Origin: Pseudomonas veronii
GTDB taxonomy: Bacteria; Pseudomonadota; Gammaproteobacteria; Pseudomonadales; Pseudomonadaceae
Direction of reading: 5' to 3'
DNA: 64,000 nt
Assembly (NCBI RefSeq): GCF_001439695.1
Contig: NZ_JYLL01000012.1
Location: forward strand, 62,001-126,000
Positions 16,734-25,168 of this stretch are shown here, one piece after another; the stretch's first letter is position 1; the number at the start of each line of letters is the position of its first letter. The translations under genes and the position numbers were made by a program. The notes under the pieces are model-generated. The model did not search any database. It saw nothing but the letters and a program-made list of their open reading frames with translations, and was not told where the DNA came from.

Positions 16734-17711
16734 TTACGGCAACAGAATGGTCGACCCGGTCGTGCGCCGCGCCGACAGCTCGGTCTGTGCCTTGGCCGCT
16801 TCCGCCAGCGAGAAGCGCTGGTTGATATCGATGCGTACCTTGCCGCTCTGGATCATCGAGAACAGATCATCGGCCATGGCCTGCAAGTCCTTGGGGTTGC
16901 TGGCGTAGGTCGCCAGGGTCGGCCGGGTGACGTACAGCGAGCCCTTGGCCGCCAGAATCCCCAGGTTCACCCCGTCCACCGCGCCCGAGGCGTTACCGAA
17001 ACTCACCACCAACCCCCGGGGCGCTGCGCAGTCCAGCGAGGTCAGCCAGGTGTCCTTGCCGACGCCGTCGTACACCACCGGGCATTTCTTGCCGTCGGTC
17101 AATTCCAGCACGCGCTGTGCGACGTTTTCCTTGCTGTAGTCGATGGTTGCCCAGGCGCCGTGGGATTTGGCCACAGCGGCTTTTTCCGGCGAACTGACCG
17201 TGCCGATCAGCTTCACGCCCAGGGCCTTGGCCCACTGGCAGGCCAGGGAGCCCACGCCACCGGCTGCGGCGTGGAACAGGATGGTTTCGCCGCCCTTCAA
17301 CTCATAGGTCTGGCGCAGCAGGTATTGCACGGTCAGGCCCTTGAGCATCGCGCCAGCGGCTTGTTCGAAGCTGATGTCGTCCGGCAGGTGAACCAGGTTG
17401 GCTGCGGGCAACACGTGCAGTTCGCTGTAGGCACCCAACGGCCCACTGCCGTAGGCCACGCGGTCGCCGACCTTGAATTGGCTGACCTCGCTGCCCACGG
17501 CGTCGACCACACCGGCACCTTCGGCGCCCAGGCCCGACGGCAAGGCCGGCGGCGCGTACAAGCCGCTGCGATAGTAGGTGTCGATGAAGTTCAGGCCGAT
17601 GGCCGCGTTGCGCACCCGAACCTGCTGTGGGCCAGGTTCTGCTGGCGTGTAGTCCACATACTCAAGCACCTCGGGGCCGCCATGGGCGCTGAACTGGATA
17701 CGTTTGGCCAT
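16734..17711 (-). CDS. qor: NADPH:quinone oxidoreductase (zeta-crystallin type)
   Basis: A 325-residue medium-chain dehydrogenase/reductase without zinc ligands. MAKRIQFSAHGGPEVLEYVD is the typical opening. The NADPH-binding motif is HAAAGGVGSLACQWAKALG, and the substrate region contains DTYYRSGLY. It is expected to reduce quinones with NADPH in the cytosol. The start at ATG 17711 removes an upstream extension rich in Pro and Ser that does not look protein-like. It is divergent from hemF. Confidence 0.93.
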   Translation of the reverse strand: MAKRIQFSAHGGPEVLEYVDYTPAEPGPQQVRVRNAAIGLNFIDTYYRSGLYAPPALPSGLGAEGAGVVDAVGSEVSQFKVGDRVAYGSGPLGAYSELHVLPAANLVHLPDDISFEQAAGAMLKGLTVQYLLRQTYELKGGETILFHAAAGGVGSLACQWAKALGVKLIGTVSSPEKAAVAKSHGAWATIDYSKENVAQRVLELTDGKKCPVVYDGVGKDTWLTSLDCAAPRGLVVSFGNASGAVDGVNLGILAAKGSLYVTRPTLATYASNPKDLQAMADDLFSMIQSGKVRIDINQRFSLAEAAKAQTELSARRTTGSTILLP

Positions 17712-17871
17712 CTGCACTTCTCCTGGGTTCGAATTCGGGTAGCGCCCTATCGGACTCCTAAGCTTGATCTTCGTCAACTGCGACGGAGTTGAGTGCGGTG
17801 GTATCCTGTGCGCCCATTTGCCGCCGACGCCCAATGGCCTCGCGTAGCTTTGCCCGATTCAAGGTGATGCC

Positions 17872-18804
17872 ATGACTACCCGCACCGAGGCTGTTAAAGC
17901 CTATCTGCTTGATCTGCAAGACCGTATTTGCAGCGCCCTGGAAACCTTCGAGACGGACACTCGCTTTATCGAAGACGCCTGGACCCGGCCAGCCGGCGGC
18001 GGCGGTCGCACCCGTGTGATTGAAAACGGTACGGTGATCGAAAAAGGCGGCGTCAACTTTTCCCACGTGTTTGGCAGCGGCCTGCCGCCGTCCGCCAGCG
18101 CGCATCGCCCCGAGCTGGCCGGGCGTGGGTTTGAAGCGCTGGGGGTGTCGCTGGTGATTCACCCGCACAACCCGCATGTACCGACTTCCCACGCCAACGT
18201 GCGCTTTTTCATCGCTGAAAAAGAAGGTGAAGAGCCGGTGTGGTGGTTCGGCGGCGGCTTCGACCTCACGCCCTATTACGCCAACGAAGAAGACTGCATC
18301 CACTGGCACCGCGTGGCCGAACAGGCCTGTGCGCCGTTCGGCGCCGACGTTTATGCGCGCTACAAGGCCTGGTGCGACACCTACTTCTACATCAAGCATC
18401 GCAACGAACCGCGCGGCATCGGCGGCCTGTTCTTCGATGACTTGAACGAGTGGGACTTCGACACCTGCTTCGCCTTCATCCGTGCCATCGGCGATGCGTA
18501 CATCGACGCCTACCTGCCGATCGTGCAGCGCCGCAAGGCCCAGGCCTATACCGAACAGCAGCGCGAATTCCAGGAATTCCGCCGTGGTCGCTACGTTGAA
18601 TTCAACCTGGTCTACGACCGTGGCACCTTGTTCGGCCTGCAGTCGGGCGGGCGTACCGAGTCGATCCTGATGTCGCTGCCGCCCCAGGTGCGCTGGAGCT
18701 ACGACTGGAAAGCCGAGGCCGGCAGCGAAGAAGCGCGCCTCACCGACTACTTCCTGCAAGACCGCGACTGGCTCGGCGTGGCTGCGCCCAAGGCGGCGGT
18801 CTGA
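17872..18804 (+). CDS. hemF: Coproporphyrinogen III oxidase, oxygen-dependent
   Basis: A 310-residue haem-pathway enzyme that uses O2 to decarboxylate coproporphyrinogen III to protoporphyrinogen IX. Family signatures include GGVNFSHVFG, HRPELAGRGFEALGVSLV, HPHNPHVPTSHANVRFF, WWFGGGFDLTPYY, RGIGGLFFDDLN and GRYVEFNLVYDRGT. ATG 17872 has AAGGTG upstream. Its TGA overlaps the aroE ATG by one base (CTGATGG). Haem supply fits the haem-rich enzymes elsewhere in the window. Confidence 0.97.
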   Translation: MTTRTEAVKAYLLDLQDRICSALETFETDTRFIEDAWTRPAGGGGRTRVIENGTVIEKGGVNFSHVFGSGLPPSASAHRPELAGRGFEALGVSLVIHPHNPHVPTSHANVRFFIAEKEGEEPVWWFGGGFDLTPYYANEEDCIHWHRVAEQACAPFGADVYARYKAWCDTYFYIKHRNEPRGIGGLFFDDLNEWDFDTCFAFIRAIGDAYIDAYLPIVQRRKAQAYTEQQREFQEFRRGRYVEFNLVYDRGTLFGLQSGGRTESILMSLPPQVRWSYDWKAEAGSEEARLTDYFLQDRDWLGVAAPKAAV

Positions 18805-19622
18805 TGGACCGTTATGTGGTGTTCGGCAACCCCATCGGCCACAGCAAGTCGCCGTTGATCCACCGCATGTTCGCCGAGCAGACCGGCGAGCAACTGGACT
18901 ACAGCGCTCTGCTTGCGCCGCTCGAGGATTTCATCGGGTTTGCCCGTGAGTTTTTTCAACAAGGCCGTGGCGCCAACGTCACGGTGCCGTTCAAGGAAGA
19001 CGCCTACCGCCTGGCCGACACCCTCACCGCACGCGCCGAGCGCGCCGGGGCGGTGAACACCCTGAGCAAGCTGGCCGATGGCAGCCTGCTGGGCGATAAC
19101 ACCGACGGCGCCGGCCTGGTGCGCGACCTGACGGTGAATGCCGGGCTGCACCTGCAAGGGCAACGCATCCTGTTGCTCGGCGCTGGCGGCGCAGTGCGCG
19201 GGGCGTTGGAGCCGTTACTGGCCGAGCGGCCGGCGTCGCTGATCATCGCCAACCGCACCGTGGAAAAAGCCGAAATGCTCGCCGAGTTGTTCGACGATTT
19301 GGGCCCGGTGTCTGCCAGTGGTTTCGACTGGCTGTGTGAGCCGGTGGACGTGATCATCAATGCCACCTCCGCCAGCCTGTCAGGCGATGTACCGCCGATT
19401 GCAGGCAGCTTGATCGCGCCGGGCAAAACGTTTTGCTACGACATGATGTATGCCAAGGAACCGACCGCATTCTGCCGCTGGGCCACGGAACACGGCGCGG
19501 CGGTGGCGATGGATGGTCTGGGCATGCTGGTGGAGCAGGCGGCGGAAGCGTTCTTCCTGTGGCGCGGCGTGCGTCCGGATTCGGCGCCGGTGTTGGCCGA
19601 ACTGCGCCGCCAATTGGCTTGA
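18804..19622 (+). CDS. aroE: Shikimate dehydrogenase (NADP+)
   Basis: A 272-residue enzyme that reduces 3-dehydroshikimate to shikimate in aromatic amino acid synthesis. MDRYVVFGNPIGHSKSPLIH is the substrate loop, VTVPFKEDAY has the catalytic lysine, and DNTDGAGLVRDL the catalytic aspartate. The NADP motif is LLLGAGGAVRGAL, followed by ANRTVEKAEML. It is translationally coupled to hemF by a one-base overlap. Confidence 0.97.
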   Translation: MDRYVVFGNPIGHSKSPLIHRMFAEQTGEQLDYSALLAPLEDFIGFAREFFQQGRGANVTVPFKEDAYRLADTLTARAERAGAVNTLSKLADGSLLGDNTDGAGLVRDLTVNAGLHLQGQRILLLGAGGAVRGALEPLLAERPASLIIANRTVEKAEMLAELFDDLGPVSASGFDWLCEPVDVIINATSASLSGDVPPIAGSLIAPGKTFCYDMMYAKEPTAFCRWATEHGAAVAMDGLGMLVEQAAEAFFLWRGVRPDSAPVLAELRRQLA

Positions 19623-19633
19623 GGCAACTCGAA

Positions 19634-19662
19634 AGGTGGGAGGAGCAAGCCCCCTCCCACCT
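19634..19662. repeat. Single REP hairpin
   Basis: AGGTGGGAGG and CCTCCCACCT form a 10-bp stem. It is a shortened relative of the main REP class. It lies 12 bases after aroE and 12 bases before the end of the convergent SulP gene, so it may serve as a bidirectional transcription stop. Confidence 0.75.
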
Positions 19663-19674
19663 GTTTGACCGCAT

Positions 19675-21243
19675 TCAGTCTTCGAAATGGATGGGGCAAT
19701 TGTCGGCGCCTTCCAGCTTTTTCAACTCCTCGACGACCTGCGGCCTGGCCCGGCGCAAGGTCAGGCTACGGCCCATCGCCCTTAATCGCCGCGCTTCCTG
19801 GTGCAGCATCTCCACCCCGGAATAGTCGATAAAGTTGATCTGCTGCGCTTCGATTACCACCCGCTCACTCTGCAGGCTTTGCAGGCGAACCTGCAGGTAA
19901 TGGCTGGCGCCGAAAAAGATCGAGCCACCGACCCGCAACACCTCTTCCTCGCCGTCGCGCCATTGCTGAACCCGCGGCTGCGAGGTGCGCTTGAGGTAGA
20001 AAAACAGCGAGGCCAGCACTCCGGCGTAAATCGCGGTTTGCAGCTCCAGCAGCAACGTGGCGATGCAGGTCAGGCTCATCACCACAAACTCGGCGCGACT
20101 GACCCGGAACAACGCGCGAATGCCCCGATGATCCACCAGGCCCCAACTGATCAGCAGGATGCTCGCGGCCATGCTCGGGATCGGTATATGTGCGATCAGC
20201 GCTGCACCAAACAGTGCGAACAATGCCACCCACAGGGCGGAAAACACCCCCGCCAGCGGCGAGCAGGCGCCTGCTTCGTAGCTGAGGCCGGAGCGCGTAA
20301 AGGAACCGGCCGACAGGTAGCCGGAGAAAAATCCGCCGACGATATTGGACAAACCCTGCGCTCGAACTTCCTGGTTGGCGTCGAGCAATTGCTGTGAGCG
20401 CGCCGCCAGCGAGCGCGCGATCGACAGGCTGGTCACCAGCCCGAGCATACCCACCGCCACGGCGCTGGGCAGCAGGCGCAAGAGCATGTCCAGGTCCAGC
20501 GGCAACGGGCTGAATGGCGGCAGCTTGCCGATAAACGCACTGACCAGCGCCACCTGCCCGAATATCGCCGGCCACAGCCAGGCGGCCAGGCTGCCCAGCG
20601 CCAGCGTGATCAACAGCGTCGGCCAGCGCGGCAGCAGGTACTTGAGCAGCGCGCCCGCCAGCAAGGTGCCGAGCCCCAGGGCGAGTGAGGCGCGGTCCCA
20701 CTCGCCGCCGTGCTCGATCAGTGTCATCAGACTGTTGATCGCCGTGGCCTGGCTCGGCAAATCCAGGCCCAACAGGTTGGGCAGTTGGCCGAGGGCAATC
20801 ACCACGGCGGCGCCGAGGGTGAACCCCAGCACCACCGAATGAGAGATGAAATTCACCAGCGCGCCGAAGCGCAGCAGGCCGAGCAACCACTGGAACACCC
20901 CGGCGAGGAAGGTCAGCAGCAGGATCAAGGTGATGTAGTCCTGTGAACCCGGCACGGCCAGGGGGCTGACGCTGGCGTAGAGCACGATGGAAATCGCCGC
21001 CGTGGGGCCGCAGATCAGGTGCCAGGACGAACCCCAGAGGCACGCGATCAGCACCGGGATGATCGCGGCGTACAGGCCGTATTCCGGTGGGAGACCGGCG
21101 ATGAGCGCGTAGGCAATCGACTGCGGCAAGGCCAGCACCGCGCCGCTGAGGCCGACGATCGCGTCCCGGCCGACGCTGGCGCGGGTTTGGCGCGGCAGCC
21201 AACTGAGGAAGGGGAAGAGTGTGTGGCGGTTGGGCCGGGGCAT
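19675..21243 (-). CDS. SulP-family anion permease with STAS domain
   Basis: A 522-residue inner-membrane permease. From about residue 25 to 400 it is hydrophobic with 10-12 likely helices. The SulP signature is in GLSGAVLALPQSIAYALIAG and LPPEYGLYAAIIPVLI. A cytoplasmic STAS domain occupies the last 110 residues (VVIEAQQINFIDYSGVEML). The start at ATG 21243 (MPRPNRHTLFPF) drops an upstream run that reads into a REPIN. It sits beside the choline sulfatase and choline-binding protein genes, so it may import choline-O-sulfate or move the released sulfate. The substrate is not shown by sequence. Confidence 0.9.
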   Translation of the reverse strand: MPRPNRHTLFPFLSWLPRQTRASVGRDAIVGLSGAVLALPQSIAYALIAGLPPEYGLYAAIIPVLIACLWGSSWHLICGPTAAISIVLYASVSPLAVPGSQDYITLILLLTFLAGVFQWLLGLLRFGALVNFISHSVVLGFTLGAAVVIALGQLPNLLGLDLPSQATAINSLMTLIEHGGEWDRASLALGLGTLLAGALLKYLLPRWPTLLITLALGSLAAWLWPAIFGQVALVSAFIGKLPPFSPLPLDLDMLLRLLPSAVAVGMLGLVTSLSIARSLAARSQQLLDANQEVRAQGLSNIVGGFFSGYLSAGSFTRSGLSYEAGACSPLAGVFSALWVALFALFGAALIAHIPIPSMAASILLISWGLVDHRGIRALFRVSRAEFVVMSLTCIATLLLELQTAIYAGVLASLFFYLKRTSQPRVQQWRDGEEEVLRVGGSIFFGASHYLQVRLQSLQSERVVIEAQQINFIDYSGVEMLHQEARRLRAMGRSLTLRRARPQVVEELKKLEGADNCPIHFED

Positions 21244-21296
21244 CGCAAACTCGGGCTGAAAGGTTTGGCTCAGGGTATCAGTACACACCGGCTTTT

Positions 21297-21388
21297 TGTG
21301 GGAGGGGGCTTGCCCCCGATAGCGGCGAACCAGCCGCCGAAGATGTCGACTGACACTCACCTATCGGGAGCAAGCCCCCTCCCACATT
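21297..21388. repeat. REPIN: two inverted REP elements
   Basis: TGTGGGAGGGGGCTTGCC at the left and its inverse at the right flank a 36-base centre. The outer arms differ slightly: the left REP has CCCCCGATAG, the right has CTATCGGGAG. It lies between choX and the SulP gene, both on the reverse strand, and could reduce read-through. Confidence 0.9.
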
Positions 21389-21404
21389 TGGATAGTGGTG
21401 GGCT

Positions 21405-22328
21405 TTAGAGCTTGGCTTTTACGGCCGCCAATGCATCCTGGCCGTCCACGGTTTTCACGCCGTCGAGCCACTGCTCCAGTACCGCCGGGTTGGCCTTGAT
21501 CCACGCCTTCGCCGCATCCGCGTTGCTGACCTTGTTGTTGACCACCGCGGCCATGATGCTGTTCTCCATCGCTTGGGTGAAACTCAGGTTGGTCAGCAGT
21601 TTTCCTACGTTCGGGCAGGCTTGTGCATAACCCTTGCGCGTCAGGGTATACACGCTGCCGGTGTCGCCGAAGTACTTCTCGCCGCCCTTGAGGTAATGCA
21701 TTTTCAACTGCACATTCATCGGGTGCGGGGTCCAGCCGAGGAAGGTGATGAAGCGCTGTTTCTTCACCGCCCGTGAGACTTCGGCGAGCATCGCCTGTTC
21801 GCTGGACTCGATCAGCTTCCATTGGCCCAGGTCGAAGTCGTTCTTCTTGATGATCTCCTGCAGCGAGAGGTTTGCCGGCGCGCCGGAGCCGATGCCGTAG
21901 ATCTTCTTGTCGAACTTGTCGGCGAATGAGTTGAGGTCGGCAAAGTCATGCACCCCGGCGTCCCACACATAGTCCGGCACAGCCAGGGTGAATTCGGTGC
22001 CGTCGAGGTTTTTCGCCAACTGCACCACATCGCCGTTGGCCACGAATTTGTCGTAGAAACCTTGCTGCGCCGGCATCCAGTTACCCAGGAACACATCCAC
22101 CTGGCCGTCCTTGAGCCCGCCGAAGGTGATCGGCACCGCCAGGGTGTCGACCTTGGGCTTGTAACCCATGTCCGTCAGCAGAAAACCGGCGACGGCATTG
22201 GTGGCGGCAATATCACTCCAGCCGGGATCGGCCATCCTCACCGTCTCACAACCGGCGTCCGCGGACACGGTGGCGCTGCTCAACGCCGCCATGCCCATTA
22301 CGCCCAGCACCACAGTCAATTTTTGCAT
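21405..22328 (-). CDS. choX: Choline ABC transporter substrate-binding protein
   Basis: A 307-residue periplasmic protein of the OpuAC/ProX type II family. The signal peptide is MQKLTVVLGVMGMAALSSATVSA, cut after Ala. Mature features include VRMADPGWSDIAATNAVAGF, LGNWMPAQQ and FLGWTPHPMN, with aromatic residues that can form a cation-pi cage for choline or betaine. Its ATG lies 15 bases after the betC stop. No permease or ATPase gene is adjacent, so it probably shares a distant ABC core. It delivers choline (or choline-O-sulfate). Confidence 0.9.
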   Translation of the reverse strand: MQKLTVVLGVMGMAALSSATVSADAGCETVRMADPGWSDIAATNAVAGFLLTDMGYKPKVDTLAVPITFGGLKDGQVDVFLGNWMPAQQGFYDKFVANGDVVQLAKNLDGTEFTLAVPDYVWDAGVHDFADLNSFADKFDKKIYGIGSGAPANLSLQEIIKKNDFDLGQWKLIESSEQAMLAEVSRAVKKQRFITFLGWTPHPMNVQLKMHYLKGGEKYFGDTGSVYTLTRKGYAQACPNVGKLLTNLSFTQAMENSIMAAVVNNKVSNADAAKAWIKANPAVLEQWLDGVKTVDGQDALAAVKAKL

Positions 22329-22343
22329 GGCCTTCCCTCTGTT

Positions 22344-23858
22344 TTATTGGTTTTGGCAGGGTTGTGGATAACGTGCCTTGCGCTCCAGGTCGTCGAGGTC
22401 GATATGGTTGCGCATGTATTGCTGACTGGCGTCCACCAGCGGCTGGTGATCCCAGCTCTTCAGCTTGCCCTGGGTCAGCGCTTGGTAGACCAGGCGGCGA
22501 CGGCGTTGACTGGCGAGCACCTGCTGGTGGATCGCCGGGATGTCCCATTTGGCCCGCGCCTCAAGCAGAAAGGCGGCAAACAGCGCCCGATGCTGCGGCG
22601 ATTGGCTGAGTTCTTCCTGCTCGCGCGGGTCGTTGTGTATGTCGAACAGTAGGCAGGGGTCGTCTTCGCTGTAGATGAATTTGTAGGCGCCACGGCGAAT
22701 CATCATCAGTGGGCTGAGGGTGCCTTCGGCCATGTATTCGCCGAATACTTCGTCGTGCCCGCCCTGCCCTTGCAGGTGCGGGACCAGCGAGCGGCCGTCC
22801 ATGGGCAAGAACGGTTCGAGTTCGCCGCCGGCCAGTTCCACCAAGGTCGGCAACAGGTCGGCGGTGGAGACCGCCTGGGTCACACGGCCCGCCGCGAACT
22901 GCCCCGGCGCGCTGATCAGCAGCGGCACGCGGGCGGCCATTTCGAACCAGTGCATTTTGTACCAGAGGCCGCGCTCGCCGAGCATGTCGCCATGGTCGCC
23001 GGAGAAAATGATCAGGGTGTCGTCGGCCAGGCCGGTGTCTTCCAGGGTCTGCAGCAGCTTGCCGACATTGCTGTCGATGTAACTGCAGGCGCCGAAGTAG
23101 GCGCGGCGCGCATCGCGGATCTTGTCCACTGGCAGCGGCTTGTCCCACAGGTCGTAGACCTTGAGCAGGCGCTGGGAGTGCGGGTCGAGATCGCCCTGGG
23201 CCGGGGTTGTGGGCAACGGGATGTCGCTGTCGTCGTACAGATCCCAGAATGGTTTGGGAATGGTGTACGGGTCGTGGGGATGGGTCATCGACACGGTGAG
23301 GCAGAACGGCTGGTCGCCGCCCTCGCGAATGTGGTCGAACAGGTACTGCTGGGCCTTGAACACCACCTCTTCGTCGAAATCCAGTTGGTTGGTCCGCACG
23401 CACGGCCCGGCTTGCAGCACCGAGGACATGTTGTGGTACCAGGTGGGGCGCACGTCCGGCTCATCCCAGTTCACCGCCCAGCCATAGTCGGCGGGGTAGA
23501 TGTCGCTGGTCAGGCGCTCTTCGTAACCGTGCAACTGGTCTGGCCCGCAGAAATGCATCTTGCCCGACAGCGCGGTGCGGTAGCCAAGACGACGCAGGTA
23601 GTGGGCATACGTCGGCACATCGGCGGGGAAATCTGCCGCGTTGTCGTAGGCGCCGATCTTGCTCGGCAACTGGCCGCTGACCAGGGTAAAGCGCGACGGC
23701 GCACACAGTGGGCTGTTGCAGTAGGCGGCGTCGAACACCACGCCTTGTGCGGCGAGGCGACTGAGATTCGGCAACTTGATCGGGGAAGGTCCGTAGAACG
23801 GCAGCATCGGCGCGGCCATTTGATCGGCCATGATGAAAAGAATGTTCTTGCGCTTCAT
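22344..23858 (-). CDS. betC: Choline-sulfatase
   Basis: A 504-residue type I sulfatase that hydrolyses choline-O-sulfate to choline and sulfate. The formylglycine motif is CAPSR starting at C52 (in NSPLCAPSRFTLVSG). Metal-binding MADQMAAP is at the N-terminus, and IIFSGDHGDMLGERGLW carries the second metal-ligand set. The C-terminal region carries the typical choline-sulfatase extension. There is no signal peptide, so it is cytosolic and the substrate must be imported intact. ATG 23858 was chosen over an in-frame start six codons upstream. It is divergent from a LysR regulator. Confidence 0.95.
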   Translation of the reverse strand: MKRKNILFIMADQMAAPMLPFYGPSPIKLPNLSRLAAQGVVFDAAYCNSPLCAPSRFTLVSGQLPSKIGAYDNAADFPADVPTYAHYLRRLGYRTALSGKMHFCGPDQLHGYEERLTSDIYPADYGWAVNWDEPDVRPTWYHNMSSVLQAGPCVRTNQLDFDEEVVFKAQQYLFDHIREGGDQPFCLTVSMTHPHDPYTIPKPFWDLYDDSDIPLPTTPAQGDLDPHSQRLLKVYDLWDKPLPVDKIRDARRAYFGACSYIDSNVGKLLQTLEDTGLADDTLIIFSGDHGDMLGERGLWYKMHWFEMAARVPLLISAPGQFAAGRVTQAVSTADLLPTLVELAGGELEPFLPMDGRSLVPHLQGQGGHDEVFGEYMAEGTLSPLMMIRRGAYKFIYSEDDPCLLFDIHNDPREQEELSQSPQHRALFAAFLLEARAKWDIPAIHQQVLASQRRRRLVYQALTQGKLKSWDHQPLVDASQQYMRNHIDLDDLERKARYPQPCQNQ

Positions 23859-23903
23859 GGGTCTTCGGCATTCCATAGGCGGTGTTTATGCGAATGAGCA
23901 TGC

Positions 23904-23932
23904 AGCCCATGGAAAATGGGGTAAAGCCCATG
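23904..23932. promoter_or_regulatory. Direct repeats, candidate LysR operator for betC
   Basis: AGCCCATG occurs at 23904-23911 and again at 23925-23932, exactly 21 bases apart (two DNA turns). ATGGG between them also pairs with each CCCAT. The site is midway between the divergent betC and LysR starts, where a LysR-type activator usually binds. Confidence 0.55.
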
Positions 23933-23961
23933 AAAGGCAATGTCTAGGATAAGTACAGCTT

Positions 23962-24912
23962 ATGTATAAAGCCTTCGGCGACGTATCCCTCGATCTGCTC
24001 CGGGCGTTCGAAGCGGCGGCGCGCCACCGCAGTTTTACCGCTGCGGCGATGGAGCTGGGCACCACCCAACCGGCCATCAGCCAGCAGATCAAGCGCCTCG
24101 AAGAGCAATTGGCGATCCGCCTGTTTGATCGCATCTACCGTGGCATCGAGCTGACCGACGCCGGCGCGCTGCTGTTCGAACATGTCCAGGGCGGTTTGCA
24201 GACCATCAACCAGGGCCTGAGCGCGATCACCCAGCAGGACCAGCACGAAGTGCTGCAAGTGGCCACCGACTTCGCCTTCGCCGCCTACTGGCTGATGCCG
24301 CGCCTGCATCGCTTCCATGCGGCCAACCCCCAGGTCGACGTCAGCCTGGTGACCAGCGAGCGCAATCACGCCACGTTGCGCAGCGATATCGACGTGGCGG
24401 TGCTGTTTGGCGACGGCCGTTTCAAGCAGGGCGACAGCCTGTGGCTGTTCAATGAGGAAGTGTTCCCGGTGTGCAGTCCGCAATGGCTCAAGGACCAGGC
24501 CACGCCGCTGACCGTGCAGACCTTGCCCGACTGCCCCTTGCTGCACCTGCGCCAGGAACACACCAGCCAGTGGTTCGACTGGAGCGGCGTGTTCCGCGAA
24601 CTGGGCATTACCAGCACGCCGACCCCCGGCCAACTGCGCTTCGATAACTACACCCTGTTGATCCAGGCGGCGATTGCCGGCCAGGGCGTGGCCATCGGCT
24701 GGCGCCACTTGGTGGACAACCTGCTGGAACAGAAATGGCTGTGCCGGCCGATCAGCGACACGGTGATCTCACGCTTCGGCTACTACGTGGTGCAGCCGCA
24801 GCGCAAACGGCGGGGGCAGTTGGTCGAGCGGTTCGTCGACTGGCTGGTGGCGGAGCAGGCGCGCAGTGCACAGTCGCTGACCGGGCTGGCCCTGCCGTCG
24901 ATTGCCGTCTAG
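23962..24912 (+). CDS. LysR-type regulator of choline-sulfate utilization
   Basis: A 316-residue LysR-family transcription factor. The N-terminal winged helix-turn-helix shows LDLLRAFEAAARHRSFTAAA and TTQPAISQQIKRLEEQL. The C-terminal co-inducer domain (about residues 95-300) has the two-lobe periplasmic-binding fold. It is divergent from betC, and the same order (SulP, choX, betC, LysR) is what I recall at the equivalent Pseudomonas locus. It probably activates betC-choX when choline-O-sulfate or choline is present. Confidence 0.9.
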   Translation: MYKAFGDVSLDLLRAFEAAARHRSFTAAAMELGTTQPAISQQIKRLEEQLAIRLFDRIYRGIELTDAGALLFEHVQGGLQTINQGLSAITQQDQHEVLQVATDFAFAAYWLMPRLHRFHAANPQVDVSLVTSERNHATLRSDIDVAVLFGDGRFKQGDSLWLFNEEVFPVCSPQWLKDQATPLTVQTLPDCPLLHLRQEHTSQWFDWSGVFRELGITSTPTPGQLRFDNYTLLIQAAIAGQGVAIGWRHLVDNLLEQKWLCRPISDTVISRFGYYVVQPQRKRRGQLVERFVDWLVAEQARSAQSLTGLALPSIAV

Positions 24913-24997
24913 GGGGCGACGACCTGAAGGACCACACCGAGTACGCGATCTGGATGGGTGCGATACGCGAACTGAATCTGTCGGTTTTTTAACCTCT

Positions 24998-25124
24998 TTT
25001 ATCAGATAAAGCCTGGCCGTTCCCGCAGTAAAAGGCGGAGTGGTTGTAGGATTTATCTCGATTCATTCCAATATATGGGATTGATATTTATATATTGAGA
25101 TATCGCCGAGCATAGGTTTATATT
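24998..25124 (+). promoter_or_regulatory. AT-rich upstream region of the dgo operon with two palindromes
   Basis: The 256-base gap before dgoK (24913-25168) holds no gene. It contains TTTATCAGATAAA (24998-25010, six-base arms around one base) and a CAATATAT/ATATATTG inverted repeat (25069-25076 and 25090-25097). A possible promoter is TTGAGA at 25095-25100 with TATATT at 25119-25124 (18-base spacer). The marked AT richness contrasts with the surrounding DNA. Confidence 0.45.
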
Positions 25125-25168
25125 CGCCCATCTGCTTTTTTCAGCACCCACTCATTTCAGGTGAAGCG

